Source of the DNA: a virus
Length of the DNA stretch: 30,605 nt
IMG/VR virus record: IMGVR_UViG_3300029787_000147
Coordinates: 4,495 to 35,099 of that record
Reading direction: 5' to 3' (one strand)
The stretch's first letter is position 1. Each line of letters begins with the position of its first letter. The notes below the pieces were generated by a model. That model had not been told where the DNA came from. It worked only from the letters and a program-made list of their open reading frames with translations, and did not search any database. The position numbers and the translations under genes are program-made. Shown piece by piece: positions 8,837-17,596 of this stretch.

Positions 8837-11041
8837 TCATACCCACTGTACATCACTTAATCCATTCAAAGCATTGTAAAGAGGTTGTACGTCCCACTTC
8901 ATAACATTGTAATAAGGAAGGACTTTATCGACTACGAATTTGCTCGCTAGAGTTCTAAAGCCTACCTTAGTTATACCCTCTATATCTTGAGGTTTATCAA
9001 AGGCTACATATTTACCTTCATCGTTAATAGTCACTAGGAAGTATGAGCCAGCACCGTAACCTTTGCCTAAATGTTCGTTGGCCCACGCCGCACCAGCGGA
9101 AGGACCGGACAACACCTTATACTGTTTAAGTGATTTTTCTAGTTTTCCTTTCATACACAGTTCCTCAATCTCACATTCTCCAGATACAATATCATCAATC
9201 AACGTTGTTAAGTTCTTTGTGATAGCGACTTCGGGACGACCGGATAACATAGCACCTAGAGTTTCTTTCATGGCTTCTTTCATCACCGGAGGCATACGAG
9301 ACTGTTTCAACTCGATTCCTTTAACATAAAGACTAGGTTCATGATATTTTCCGTCAGTCCATACCGTTATACCAGCATAACGATTCTTAGCCATGATAAC
9401 CATACTGTTACACCACTTTTCAAATTCAGTAATAATAGGCGACATCTTTTCGTTGATTCTTGATAGTGCTTCTAAACCAGTATCGGGGTCAACGATTTCA
9501 CAGAACACACTGTCAGTATGACCGTAGCGAACTGTAAGCCCTTCTTCATTAGCCAACTCCTTCAATCTACCTAAAGTCTGTCTTGATGTGTACGTGATTG
9601 CTTGTGCTACATCAGGATGGTACAAACCATACTTTGAATCACCAGCCGCACCATACATAGACGCTACTAGATGCTTACAAGCATTCTGCAAAGTGTCCCA
9701 TTTCTCATGGTTATCGGGGTCATCCTTTAACATTTTCTTGTAATGATTTCTTAGGTTAGTCATCTTATCCATTTGTCGAACAAGCAACCCTTTATCTCCT
9801 TGACGGAAACAAGTACCGTTACCACAATCCTTTCCTTCGGGGTCCAGTGTGTCCCATGAGATATTATGCAATTCAGCGTTGCTATGATACATAGCCCTAA
9901 TATCTAGGATTCCCATATTGTGATAGATACCAGACTCAACCTCCATAACTTCTGCGCCGGAATACGGCCTGTAATCGAACTGTGGTTTAGTGGGAATCCT
10001 CTGGTTAAACTTCTCATCTACAAGAGCCAGTGATGTAAATAACTTAGTAACAAAGGGTGTCGAGCGAATGTCGCACTGTACGATATGTTGGATAGCGCAA
10101 TAATATTCTATTGCGTTTACCAAAGAGTTTAGTCTAGGCAGTAGTCTTACGTCCTGTCTAGCATAATGGAGATATAGAGGTAAATCACTATAATATGTAT
10201 CGTGTCCGTCTTCTAAAGCCACCTTAGAATCCTTTAAGCATTCTAATGCTACATCATCAAGACGGTAGCCCGGAAGTTTCCCATTTTTAATTTCCCATAT
10301 CTTTGAGAATCCAATCATGAGGTCTATACAATTTCGTCCTACTATTGGTTGTTCCCAATCACCAAACTTCCAACGGAAACGGCGCATAGGAGACATATTG
10401 CCCGGATTGATACCGAGTGTTCTACATCGTTCTGCTATGGTCTTGATGTCCGCACCAACCACGAACCAACCAGTAATGATGTCGGGGTCACAACGCTTCA
10501 TGTGATTGATAAAATGTTCTAACATAGTCTTCTCATCAGCGAAGCACATAGCATGAGTTTCGTATTCATAGTCTCCTACTTTGCTATATTTACCAGCCTC
10601 GTAATCAGGATGGGTAAACCAAACGTATTCTCGTTCTGTATAGGAATCATAGACTACAATAATTCTCATCTCACTTGTGTCCGGCGACCACTCGCAATCC
10701 ATATACCAGACGCGATGATTATAGTTGGGTATAGGAGGCATACCTTCGTTTATCCTATCAGTAAGCACACGATTAACAAACGGTATGTTACCTTCCCATG
10801 TCGGCCCTACTTCCTTAATAGAACGTAGTTGGTCCGGGTGCGACACAACTATTTTAGTTAAGTCTTCTCCATACAAACCTTCGTAGCCTGATTCCTTACT
10901 AACAGATTGAACCCATTGTGCAGATTCGTCGGTTACAAAAACATAAGGCCAATGGTCGTTGTCTTTGATAACTTTACGAACATCGTTTTCATCCCTATAA
11001 CGGATGATTACTTCTCGACCTTTACCTTGCTCGACAATCAT
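8837..11041 (-). CDS. polB: Family B DNA polymerase
   Basis: 734 aa from the ATG at 11041, which overlaps the upstream stop as ATGA; an in-frame ATG at 11053 is an alternative. The proofreading domain shows Exo I D115-C-E117, an Exo II region around 190-200 and Exo III YARQD (293-297). The polymerase domain has motif A D380-IRAMYHS, motif B K456-HLVASMYG and motif C YGHTDS (506-511). It should be the replicative polymerase, working with the clamp, clamp loader and primase encoded nearby. Two departures stand out: His replaces the first Asp of the usual DTD in motif C, and His replaces Pro in the motif A YPS. The catalytic D380 and D510 remain. Confidence 0.92.
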   Translation of the reverse strand: MIVEQGKGREVIIRYRDENDVRKVIKDNDHWPYVFVTDESAQWVQSVSKESGYEGLYGEDLTKIVVSHPDQLRSIKEVGPTWEGNIPFVNRVLTDRINEGMPPIPNYNHRVWYMDCEWSPDTSEMRIIVVYDSYTEREYVWFTHPDYEAGKYSKVGDYEYETHAMCFADEKTMLEHFINHMKRCDPDIITGWFVVGADIKTIAERCRTLGINPGNMSPMRRFRWKFGDWEQPIVGRNCIDLMIGFSKIWEIKNGKLPGYRLDDVALECLKDSKVALEDGHDTYYSDLPLYLHYARQDVRLLPRLNSLVNAIEYYCAIQHIVQCDIRSTPFVTKLFTSLALVDEKFNQRIPTKPQFDYRPYSGAEVMEVESGIYHNMGILDIRAMYHSNAELHNISWDTLDPEGKDCGNGTCFRQGDKGLLVRQMDKMTNLRNHYKKMLKDDPDNHEKWDTLQNACKHLVASMYGAAGDSKYGLYHPDVAQAITYTSRQTLGRLKELANEEGLTVRYGHTDSVFCEIVDPDTGLEALSRINEKMSPIITEFEKWCNSMVIMAKNRYAGITVWTDGKYHEPSLYVKGIELKQSRMPPVMKEAMKETLGAMLSGRPEVAITKNLTTLIDDIVSGECEIEELCMKGKLEKSLKQYKVLSGPSAGAAWANEHLGKGYGAGSYFLVTINDEGKYVAFDKPQDIEGITKVGFRTLASKFVVDKVLPYYNVMKWDVQPLYNALNGLSDVQWV

Positions 11042-11163
11042 CTCATCCACCATCTATCTCTCTCTTGCGTAGGCTTATAACTGTTCTTGAAGCACCTGTA
11101 ACATATACGATGAACCGGGTGTAACACAGCCCAACGCTTACATTTCTTACACAGGCCAGCCAT
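11038..11163 (-). CDS. Mini zinc-ribbon protein upstream of PolB
   Basis: 41 aa (MAGLCKKC...). Two CxxC pairs (CKKC and CYRC) make a small zinc ribbon, followed by a basic aromatic tail (RDRWWMR). The stop overlaps the PolB ATG. An in-frame start at 11283 would add 40 residues of unrelated composition and cross the TATA boxes, so the short form is preferred. No ribosome site is seen, consistent with a leaderless or nearly leaderless mRNA. Function unknown. Confidence 0.6.
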   Translation of the reverse strand: MAGLCKKCKRWAVLHPVHRICYRCFKNSYKPTQERDRWWMR

Positions 11164-11317
11164 AGCAATCACATTTTTTTCCAAAAAATTATAGAAAACA
11201 AGTATATAAAGCGGGAACGGTGGGAGCGGAGGATAAACCCCCTGCCCATCCCGCGATGTTCTGCGGGAGAGAATGACCCTCATATACCGTTATTACCGGG
11301 CAAACCGCGAAATAAAC
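11164..11317 (-). promoter_or_regulatory. Intergenic promoter region for zinc-ribbon/PolB operon
   Basis: 154 nt without a convincing gene. On the minus strand there are two TATA-like boxes: CTATAATTT (about 11186-11194), about 26 nt from the ATG at 11163, and CTTTATATAC (about 11202-11211), which would give a leader of about 17 nt. Further upstream CCCGC/GCGGG (about 11249-11266) can form a 5-bp hairpin with an 8-nt loop, a possible operator or termination structure. The 20-nt accessory-region element is absent. Confidence 0.5.
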
Positions 11318-11608
11318 TTATTCCTTTCTTCGACCTCTACCGCGTGTTTCAATACCAAACTTTAGCAACCAATCGCGTACAGCCATAGGTGTGATACCCT
11401 GCTCCGAGGCGATGTCTGCCATAGACCGTCCTTCGACTAAGTATGCGTTTCTAAGCCAGTCTTCGCTACGGTATTCCTTAGTGTGCTTCATCAGCCTACC
11501 GCTGAATCCCCAATCACCTAAAGATTGTTCTACTGTCCCATCTTCGGGATGAATAGTAATGTTAATCGTATTTCCTTCGTCGTCTGTCAAATGTATTTCT
11601 GCTTTCAT
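11318..11608 (-). CDS. Small helix-turn-helix DNA-binding protein
   Basis: 96 aa from the ATG at 11608; a GTG at 11617 is the alternative, but a GGAG site stands 9-10 nt before the ATG. The N-terminal half is a short beta-rich acidic stretch. The C-terminal half is a helix-turn-helix of the sigma-region-4/transposase type (SMADIASEQGITPMAVRDWL at about 67-86) with a very basic tail (RGRGRRKE). Probably a regulator. It follows the clamp gene directly, so it would be made with the replication proteins. Confidence 0.6.
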   Translation of the reverse strand: MKAEIHLTDDEGNTINITIHPEDGTVEQSLGDWGFSGRLMKHTKEYRSEDWLRNAYLVEGRSMADIASEQGITPMAVRDWLLKFGIETRGRGRRKE

Positions 11609-11613
11609 ATAAA

Positions 11614-12423
11614 TCACTCCAATAATCCTACTTGGAATACCAAGTCTCCATCGGGGAGGGCGAAAAGAATACGGGTTCCTTGGCCGTATTCACTGAAATC
11701 TAGGAAATGTAATGTGACATCTCCCGCATAGTGTTTGAGTACCGAATCGATACCACCTTCAATAGTAACTTCTCCAGCATCTAACATTTGGTCGGGTAGA
11801 GAGAAGATAGTTTCAGTAGCACCTTTCAATTCAGAGCCTACTTTAACGGACACATAATCAGCCTCATAAGCAAAGGTAAAGCGGTTAGTCTTCTGCCCAT
11901 TGATAGCGTCGCATCGTAGAGCCTCAAACAATTCCGATGAATCAAGAGTAATAGATAATTTAGGTAACAACCATTCGCCGGTACTTGTTATTAGATATGC
12001 CCCATCCTGTCTTAATTGGTCGAATCTACTTAGGCTTTTCTCAGCCCAAACAGATATTGCGTCTGGACAGTTAGCAAAGGCTGGAGCGTTAAGACTACTC
12101 GTTAAGGTAGTCTTCTTATTCCTAGACCGTATTTCCAACTTATCGTAACTCCACGATAGATTTACTTCTGTACCGTGATAAGGTAGAATACCCAACACGG
12201 CATCAATAGATGCGATTGGTACACTGACCACCGGACTTTCATTAAGTGTAGAGAAACGTGAAAGAGAAGTAACCCCATCACGCACTATGTTGATTGTCTC
12301 AACACGATTACCAGTGAAACGAAGTAGAGTAGATTCTACTTGGTCTTGCTTCTTGCCAGCAACCGTTTGAGGTCGCTTAGTTAGCGTAAGAAGCCTAGTT
12401 AGTGCATCGTTTCTAATATTCAT
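11614..12423 (-). CDS. pcn: PCNA-like sliding clamp
   Basis: 269 aa, slightly longer than the usual 245-250 of archaeal PCNA. Alternating beta strands run throughout, with two-domain symmetry. Clamp-like segments include LEIRSRNKKTTLTSSL near residue 95 and a C-terminal run of strands ending DLVFQVGLLE. No enzymatic motif. The clamp would tether PolB and be loaded by the RFC-like protein from the neighbouring operon. The start has GGGAG 7 nt upstream. Sequence identity to PCNA is low, so the call leans on length, predicted fold and the replication-gene context. Confidence 0.65.
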   Translation of the reverse strand: MNIRNDALTRLLTLTKRPQTVAGKKQDQVESTLLRFTGNRVETINIVRDGVTSLSRFSTLNESPVVSVPIASIDAVLGILPYHGTEVNLSWSYDKLEIRSRNKKTTLTSSLNAPAFANCPDAISVWAEKSLSRFDQLRQDGAYLITSTGEWLLPKLSITLDSSELFEALRCDAINGQKTNRFTFAYEADYVSVKVGSELKGATETIFSLPDQMLDAGEVTIEGGIDSVLKHYAGDVTLHFLDFSEYGQGTRILFALPDGDLVFQVGLLE

Positions 12424-12427
12424 TTAA

Positions 12428-13384
12428 TCACTCCCAATTCAAGAAAGGTAGACCAGCCCAATTTACTTTGCCGTCTTTAACAGATAGAATAGTATGAGTC
12501 TCGCCTAGATGTTCCATGTTGTGACCCTTCATCTCTTCTATGATTGCCTTTACTGCCCATTCACCGTCGGCTAAGGATTTGTCGCCCTTAACACCAGCCG
12601 CAGGGTCAGCCTTCTTCATGTAACGAGTTAAGAATATTTGTTGCGAGAAACAACGCATAGTTCCCTTCTCCCATTCTGGACGTTCACCAACACTCATTAG
12701 AACTTTGCCACCAGAGCCGTTATCCACATACTCTTGAATAGGTTTCAAGTGGAATGTAAAGAACACCTTCGGCACATCTAATCCATGAACTCGCTGAATA
12801 GTATCTCGGAACAGTTTGTTACGAATACGCCATTCTGCTTGATTGAATCTATCTCCATCTTCGGGATTAACCGGATTCTTAGAGCGATTCTGCAATACAT
12901 AAGTCATAGCCTGTTCGCACCACTTGAGGAAAGTAGAGCCACCATCAAAGATGATACCAGCATATTCTTCTCCAGCCTTGACACGTTCCGCTACGATATT
13001 AGTGAACCAAGATACCTTATCAATAAGAGCCGTATAGTTCACAGAATTATCCTCATTGAAGATAGAGTCATCCATCTCATCGAAGAGGGGAAGCACTATG
13101 ATATTGTCCTTTCCGGGGTACAGATAATCAACAGTCTGTTTGGCGGAATTGTCCACATCGAAGATAGCCACTTTCTTTCCAGCCTCAATCTCCGGCCTAA
13201 GTAAGTCAAGAGCGAGTCCAGTCTTAGCAGTATTCTCACGACCAACAAGAGCCATACGAACAGGTCTATACTTTGCTTGGTTGTTGTCAAACAAGTTATT
13301 GTAGTAGTCTGCATCGTAAGCCGTCTTCATGGCTGGATTAGGAGTAGCGGCAGGGGCCGCAGTTGCGGATTGACCCCAACTCAT
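12428..13384 (-). CDS. RecA/Sak4-like P-loop ATPase
   Basis: 318 aa from the ATG at 13384, which overlaps the ssDNA-binding protein stop (ATGA). Walker A is GRENTAKT at about 48-55, with Ala where most P-loops have Gly. Walker B is YAGIIFDGG with D147. A conserved-looking strand VFFTFHLKP follows. The pattern matches short RecA-fold ATPases of viruses (Sak4/AAA_24 type) that work with a single-strand-binding protein in annealing or strand exchange. Direct coupling to the OB-fold protein upstream supports a recombination or replication role. Confidence 0.7.
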   Translation of the reverse strand: MSWGQSATAAPAATPNPAMKTAYDADYYNNLFDNNQAKYRPVRMALVGRENTAKTGLALDLLRPEIEAGKKVAIFDVDNSAKQTVDYLYPGKDNIIVLPLFDEMDDSIFNEDNSVNYTALIDKVSWFTNIVAERVKAGEEYAGIIFDGGSTFLKWCEQAMTYVLQNRSKNPVNPEDGDRFNQAEWRIRNKLFRDTIQRVHGLDVPKVFFTFHLKPIQEYVDNGSGGKVLMSVGERPEWEKGTMRCFSQQIFLTRYMKKADPAAGVKGDKSLADGEWAVKAIIEEMKGHNMEHLGETHTILSVKDGKVNWAGLPFLNWE

Positions 13385-14595
13385 GCGTCCCACCCATCAT
13401 CCGTAGAATCCACTGGTACGTCTGCCATAGGAGCAATCGCATCGAAGGCCCACCAACCATTTACAGATAGTCGGTATTCATCTTCTTTGGTCTTCCAAGG
13501 CTGTGCAACCACAAGCACCTTAGTACCAACAGCGAAGTCAATCATACTCTCTTGGGAAGCAGGGATATAGATGTCCACTACTGGAGCCATTGAAGTAATA
13601 TCTAAGTCAGCAACTACTAGGTTGAAGCCACCATTATCACGGGGTTCAATACTAATAACTTCTGTAAGTACACCAATGAGTCTGTCCCACCATCCGTCAG
13701 TTCCATGATTAGTCTCATAGAAAGGACCGATAGCATCAAGATTCTTCAATAGGTCATCACCAAGCATTTTGCCCATCAGGCCACCATCTTCGCTACGGAA
13801 GGGAGGTAGAGGGAATTCAGATGCCAATGAATCATCACGGTTGAATACTGATACGCCAGCCTTAGCATAACCAACACCGTTGCGACCCATACGAACCGCA
13901 TAAGTTCCGGGTATAAAGGTAGGAGGAGCATCTTCGGCTACAACACCAGAAGCCTTGATTGTAACAGGCCCGTCAGCAGTAGCAAATATCATGGTTCTCT
14001 CTAATTCCTTGGTAGGTCTAGCAGAGCCATACTTGAAGTTAGCATCACCAGATGGGAATGTCGGAGACTTACTATCCCATACTATGTAATAGTAAGTAGA
14101 TTCATCTAATTGCTTGATATTCTTAGGCAACTCGGTAACTGAATCTTCATCGTAGTCTGCTTCAAAGGCAACTTTGTTTCGTAGAGATGGGTTGATAGCA
14201 CGACTGTAAGTACCGTCGTAATTATCAGTAAAGATTACTACTTTCCCTTGAGTTACAAGAGATTCGCGAGCATCTTCGCCAGCCATCTTTAGAGTATTGT
14301 CCATCTTACGGTATAGTAATTGACCCCAATCTTTGTATCTAGGTACACTAATAAACATACCTTTTAGGGATTCAGCACCGCTTCGCTTTAACTTAGCACT
14401 CTCGGATGCTATTTGACGTGCCGCTACTCGTAGAGCAAACACTCCGCATTCCTCGTCATTCTTTCCAGCGTTACGCCATGCCGCGCCCTGCTCCTCAAGT
14501 ACGGTTTCAGCCCGTACCTTTAGAGTGGACACTTCCACACCTACGTTCGCCGCTACATTCTTCATCATATCATCATTCAATGTCATGTCTTTCAT
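13381..14595 (-). CDS. OB-fold single-stranded DNA-binding protein (RPA-like)
   Basis: 404 aa. The N-terminal 60 residues are helical, the middle is mixed, and the C-terminal part (about 310-385) has the five-strand pattern of an OB fold (NLVVADLD, VDIYIP, KVLVVAQPW, YRLSVNGWWAFD). A short acidic tail (VDSTDDGWDA) resembles the protein-interaction tails of SSB proteins. Archaeal RPA-type proteins of this size coat ssDNA at forks. It heads the operon with the RecA-like ATPase and clamp. GGAG lies 2 nt before this ATG and 10 nt before a second ATG at 14586, so either start is possible. Confidence 0.55.
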   Translation of the reverse strand: MKDMTLNDDMMKNVAANVGVEVSTLKVRAETVLEEQGAAWRNAGKNDEECGVFALRVAARQIASESAKLKRSGAESLKGMFISVPRYKDWGQLLYRKMDNTLKMAGEDARESLVTQGKVVIFTDNYDGTYSRAINPSLRNKVAFEADYDEDSVTELPKNIKQLDESTYYYIVWDSKSPTFPSGDANFKYGSARPTKELERTMIFATADGPVTIKASGVVAEDAPPTFIPGTYAVRMGRNGVGYAKAGVSVFNRDDSLASEFPLPPFRSEDGGLMGKMLGDDLLKNLDAIGPFYETNHGTDGWWDRLIGVLTEVISIEPRDNGGFNLVVADLDITSMAPVVDIYIPASQESMIDFAVGTKVLVVAQPWKTKEDEYRLSVNGWWAFDAIAPMADVPVDSTDDGWDA

Positions 14596-14640
14596 TCTCC
14601 TGTTGGGTAATCTATCCTTGTTCGTTTAAGCATATAAAGG
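14596..14640 (-). promoter_or_regulatory. TATA promoter of the SSB/RecA/clamp operon
   Basis: Minus-strand CCTTTATATGC (about 14630-14640) directly abuts the clamp-loader stop. It would start transcription near 14609, giving a leader of about 14 nt that contains the GGAG ribosome site. The 20-nt accessory-region element is absent. Confidence 0.55.
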
Positions 14641-15564
14641 TCACGCTTTATCCATCAATGCTAGGTTTTGGATGCAACTTCGTACAAAGTTGGCGCGAAT
14701 AAGTTCCGATGAAATACCGGCTATGAGGTCACGTTGCGCTTCAATCAAAGCCTGAACGATTGCTAGTTTTGACTCTTGTTTTGCGTCAGATTCTACCATG
14801 TAATCAAAGACACCCCGTAGAGTATCTCCCAAGGGTTGACCCCCGATAATCTTGAATGCTCCATCAAAGGACTTCTCTCGTACTGCTATACGAAGAAACT
14901 TAGCATAGTCTACATCAGCAGTACCCAAAGACGCTAGGAACTTGTCTTTGTCTGCACCATAATTAACATATGCTTGTAGAAAATTTATTGCCGCCCTAGC
15001 GTCAGTATGATGTTCGGCTATCCTAGCGATAGGGCGAATAAGATGATTTTCACTTGAGATATTTTCTTTAACTACTATGACAGTCAATATTTTTTCTATA
15101 TCGAGTGTGGTGTATGGAGGGAAATGTATTACCTTACATCGGGATTGTAGCCAAGGAGAAACCTTAGCGAGATTGTTACAAGTCAATATGAAATAACCAT
15201 GAGCGTTTTCCATAACTCCCTTGAGAGCGGATTGTGCCGCATCGGTCAATTGGTCTGCCTCATCAAGTAAGAAAATCTGATTGTGATTACCAGTCCTAGT
15301 TCTTGGAATTAGTTCTTCCTCAATGAAACCAATACCCCTCTCGTTCTTAGTAGAAGCATTGAACACATGAAGTTGAAAATCATACTCATTAGCCAAAACG
15401 CGAGCAAGAGTAGTTTTTCCTGTACCCGCTTCTTGAGAATAGAATAAGAAATTCTGCATGGCTATATGGTCGCCCCAATCCATGAATTGCGCTACAATAT
15501 CATCACGACCTATCATATCGTTCAATAAGGCGGGTCTATACTTTTGGGACCATATTTCAGTCAT
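14641..15564 (-). CDS. rfcS: Clamp loader, replication factor C small subunit
   Basis: 307 aa, close to archaeal RFC small subunits (about 320). AAA+ motifs are clear: N-terminal WSQKYRPALLNDMIG (RFC box II-like), Walker A EAGTGKTT, Walker B FLLDEADQLT, a sensor region ILTCNN and the SRC arginine-finger motif (LQSRCKVIHF). No RFC large subunit is seen in the window, so the viral protein either forms a homopentamer or uses the host large subunit. The start overlaps the upstream winged-helix gene by ATGA. Confidence 0.93.
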   Translation of the reverse strand: MTEIWSQKYRPALLNDMIGRDDIVAQFMDWGDHIAMQNFLFYSQEAGTGKTTLARVLANEYDFQLHVFNASTKNERGIGFIEEELIPRTRTGNHNQIFLLDEADQLTDAAQSALKGVMENAHGYFILTCNNLAKVSPWLQSRCKVIHFPPYTTLDIEKILTVIVVKENISSENHLIRPIARIAEHHTDARAAINFLQAYVNYGADKDKFLASLGTADVDYAKFLRIAVREKSFDGAFKIIGGQPLGDTLRGVFDYMVESDAKQESKLAIVQALIEAQRDLIAGISSELIRANFVRSCIQNLALMDKA

Positions 15565-15863
15565 TTTTCTCCCTCCTCATGTATGCTCCATACTTGCCTA
15601 ATAGTCTTACTGCATCCTGTGTAGTTCATAACTTTAACACTACGGTCAGAATAAAATCGTGGGTCGCGCTTCAACATCTGCGTCAAAGAAAGTGGCGATG
15701 CTGGCATACACTTAGGCATAGTGCCTTTTACTGTTCTAACTTCCGAATACATTTCGTGGGCAGTACATGGTCCGTTGTCACGAACATAATCATAACATCG
15801 GTTACGGAAGTTCTTGTGTCGTATTCCAAAACCAGTATGAGTCTTTTTACCTCTAGCCATCAT
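15561..15863 (-). CDS. Winged-helix protein heading the clamp-loader operon
   Basis: 100 aa, basic. It shares a layout with four other proteins of the window: Arg/Lys-rich start, helix (CYDYVRDNGPCTAHEMYSEV), Ser/Thr-led recognition helix (PLSLTQMLKRDPRFY), then a strand pair with V/I and a bulky end. This is a winged helix-turn-helix. It follows a copy of the 20-nt promoter element (15912-15930) and a GGAGG site 5 nt before the ATG. Likely a DNA-binding regulator, possibly acting on those elements; that link is inference. Confidence 0.55.
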   Translation of the reverse strand: MMARGKKTHTGFGIRHKNFRNRCYDYVRDNGPCTAHEMYSEVRTVKGTMPKCMPASPLSLTQMLKRDPRFYSDRSVKVMNYTGCSKTIRQVWSIHEEGEK

Positions 15864-15897
15864 TCACTCCTCCTACAAATTATAGTCGGATTGTAAG

Positions 15898-15930
15898 AAT
15901 ATAAAGTTACTGGTAGCGGGTTTGTAAGGT
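15898..15930 (-). promoter_or_regulatory. Promoter with 20-nt element, copy 1 (clamp-loader operon)
   Basis: Minus strand: ACCTTACAAACCCGCTACC (15912-15930), a short spacer, then TTTATATTC (about 15897-15905). The predicted start of transcription near 15877 leaves a leader of about 14 nt with GGAGG before the ATG at 15863. The element begins inside the stop codon of the upstream gene. Confidence 0.75.
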
Positions 15931-16367
15931 TACTGATTTCTGATACAATGCAAACAAACGTCTGCGTCTTTCGGGAAAACTCTATTCCTTCCACAGACAT
16001 CACACTTCTTCATTTTTTGTTTTTCCTTTGGAGTTGCTACACTTGGACTTCTTGTAAAAATAATATCCTCGGTACTTTTTATTAGTTCTCTATCAATATC
16101 GTAAATCGCGTGTGCTGATTTAACTCCTACTATATTCTCAATCTTTTCTGAACCTACAATTATTACTTGTGTATTTTTAGATAGCAAAGCAGAAAGAGTG
16201 TGTGGTGAAGGAATGACCCTGACACTTCTATGTTGACACAGAAGGTCAGCCATTCTTTCTTTCGTCATGGGACCATTCTCCCAAAGTAAATCTACAATTA
16301 AGCGACGAATACGCCGGTTGTTAGCACCCATTGACTTATGAATATACCAAACACCTTTATTAATCAT
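15930..16367 (-). CDS. Winged-helix protein with C-terminal zinc ribbon
   Basis: 145 aa from the ATG at 16367, which overlaps the stop of the membrane-protein gene; starts at 16394 and 16331 are also possible. The helix-turn-helix (RRLIVDLLWENGPMTKERMADLL, then PHTLSALLSKN) matches the family layout of the other winged-helix proteins here. A linker rich in Lys leads to CDVC and CLHC pairs, a zinc ribbon. It is the last gene of the long operon beginning at 21178. Likely a regulator or an adaptor to the transcription machinery; no exact family recognised. Confidence 0.5.
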   Translation of the reverse strand: MINKGVWYIHKSMGANNRRIRRLIVDLLWENGPMTKERMADLLCQHRSVRVIPSPHTLSALLSKNTQVIIVGSEKIENIVGVKSAHAIYDIDRELIKSTEDIIFTRSPSVATPKEKQKMKKCDVCGRNRVFPKDADVCLHCIRNQ

Positions 16368-16686
16368 CTCCCATAGAAAGCCACATCGACGCATCTACGA
16401 AAGATGTGTCATGACTATGCCTTCTGTATTCTTGCCAATCCCATTTACTAGCAGATGTCTTTTTTTCTTCTTCTAACAAAATCTGCTTTTGTATTTGCGT
16501 AAACTCCTTGAAAGGCTTGTGATAAATATTCGGAGGATATATTTTTTCCTTTTCTACCTTCGGTGTGCCTTCGATAAACCCAATCATAGAATTACCAAAC
16601 ATCATACTACAATACAACCACAACCAAACAACACCAAACAAAATAAATGGTGATGCCAAACAAAACAAAAACAACATTATATCCAT
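16360..16686 (-). CDS. Small single-pass membrane protein
   Basis: 108 aa. Residues 3-28 are a strongly hydrophobic helix (FLFCLASPFILFGVVWLWLY), followed by a charged soluble part ending in an acidic stretch. It would sit in the membrane with either the short N-terminus or the 80-residue tail inside; few positive charges flank the helix to decide. No holin-, spanin- or receptor-like signature beyond the single helix. It overlaps both neighbours by several nt. Function unknown; a role at the host envelope is possible. Confidence 0.5.
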   Translation of the reverse strand: MDIMLFLFCLASPFILFGVVWLWLYCSMMFGNSMIGFIEGTPKVEKEKIYPPNIYHKPFKEFTQIQKQILLEEEKKTSASKWDWQEYRRHSHDTSFVDASMWLSMGDD

Positions 16687-17336
16687 TCAGTCACACTCTC
16701 CTTTCTTTTACGCATACCTTTAGGTAATTCATCTCCACCGCCCCTAACTTCGTTACGAACAGATGGACAGTTATCTAGTATCTCCGTCCAGTACAAATCA
16801 TTAGAACGGAAAGGACTAGGTGGAAACTCATCCTTCTTCCTTTTCTTCGGCCACTGAACCCGTTGCCCACTAGGTTTTATTGCGTATGCGACCAAAGCAT
16901 AAATGTATTTCTTGGGTAACAAAAACATTATGTCATTCAAGGAACGATGTAGTTCCAAATCATTCGGACGGTTTGCACGAACAAACGAAAGCAGTAGAGC
17001 AACAGGAACATCTTCAATCTGCCTCCTCACAAAATCCCTGTCTCGTACACGAAATACACATTGTATCGCTCTTATGTAATCTTCTTCTTCCTTATCTAAA
17101 CTTGGGTCTAATATTACAAAGTCCTCACTTTTTTCTGTTAATTTTGGTTTCTTTTCAGTAACAATTACAAGTCGATGAGATATAAGTTGCCGCCACTCCA
17201 ACGCATCTTTTTCTTTGAATTTATCAGTGTGTAGAATACAAGTAAGTTCTTTAACAGAAGGAGATGTATTTATTTCGTTGAACATCTCGACATAGTTACC
17301 TTCTTTGTATGGTCTTTCGTCCGCCGTGTAAATCAC
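16677..17336 (-). CDS. Unknown helical protein of the MCM operon
   Basis: 219 aa from a GTG at 17336 that overlaps the preceding stop as GTGA; a further GTG at 17354 is in frame. The first 60 residues alternate strand and helix (IYTADERPYKEG, LTCILHTDK, HRLVIVTEKKP). The middle is helical (FVRRQIEDVPVALLLSFVRAN) and the tail is Lys/Arg-rich. The arrangement loosely recalls clamp-loader delta-type proteins (alpha/beta part followed by helices), but no motif secures that. No P-loop or metal site seen. Confidence 0.45.
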   Translation of the reverse strand: MIYTADERPYKEGNYVEMFNEINTSPSVKELTCILHTDKFKEKDALEWRQLISHRLVIVTEKKPKLTEKSEDFVILDPSLDKEEEDYIRAIQCVFRVRDRDFVRRQIEDVPVALLLSFVRANRPNDLELHRSLNDIMFLLPKKYIYALVAYAIKPSGQRVQWPKKRKKDEFPPSPFRSNDLYWTEILDNCPSVRNEVRGGGDELPKGMRKRKESVTEWI

Positions 17337-17596
17337 GACACCCAATACGGCCACCCCTGCACGATAACATGATTCTCAATCCTATCAAGTTGATTCTTAC
17401 TCAAGTACCAAACCCTCCTTACTTCTGCCTTACTAACTTTGTAATGACCACAATACCATTTAAGTCCGTCGTCTTCAAGAGTAGGGCAGATACCAGTCTC
17501 ATTCATCGCGGCAAACAGTTTCGGAAAGTCCGAAACAAAGATTGAGCGATTCATAAGTTGGTAAAGATATGGCCTCCACTTGATAGGGTCACTCAT
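17333..17596 (-). CDS. Small unknown protein, possible helix-turn-helix
   Basis: 87 aa, starting with ATGA overlap to the upstream gene and ending in GTGA overlap to the downstream one. The region KVSKAEVRRVWYLSKNQLDRI (about 53-73) could form a helix-turn-helix. Two isolated Cys (37, 49) do not form a zinc pair. No family recognised. Confidence 0.5.
   Translation of the reverse strand: MSDPIKWRPYLYQLMNRSIFVSDFPKLFAAMNETGICPTLEDDGLKWYCGHYKVSKAEVRRVWYLSKNQLDRIENHVIVQGWPYWVS

Noticed and set aside
11038-11283. 81-codon version of the PolB-upstream zinc-ribbon gene
   Set aside because: The extra N-terminal half crosses two TATA boxes and a GC hairpin and does not look coding.
12785-13204. 139-codon plus-strand frame opposite the RecA-like gene
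   Set aside because: Antisense to a gene with clear Walker motifs; no expression signals.
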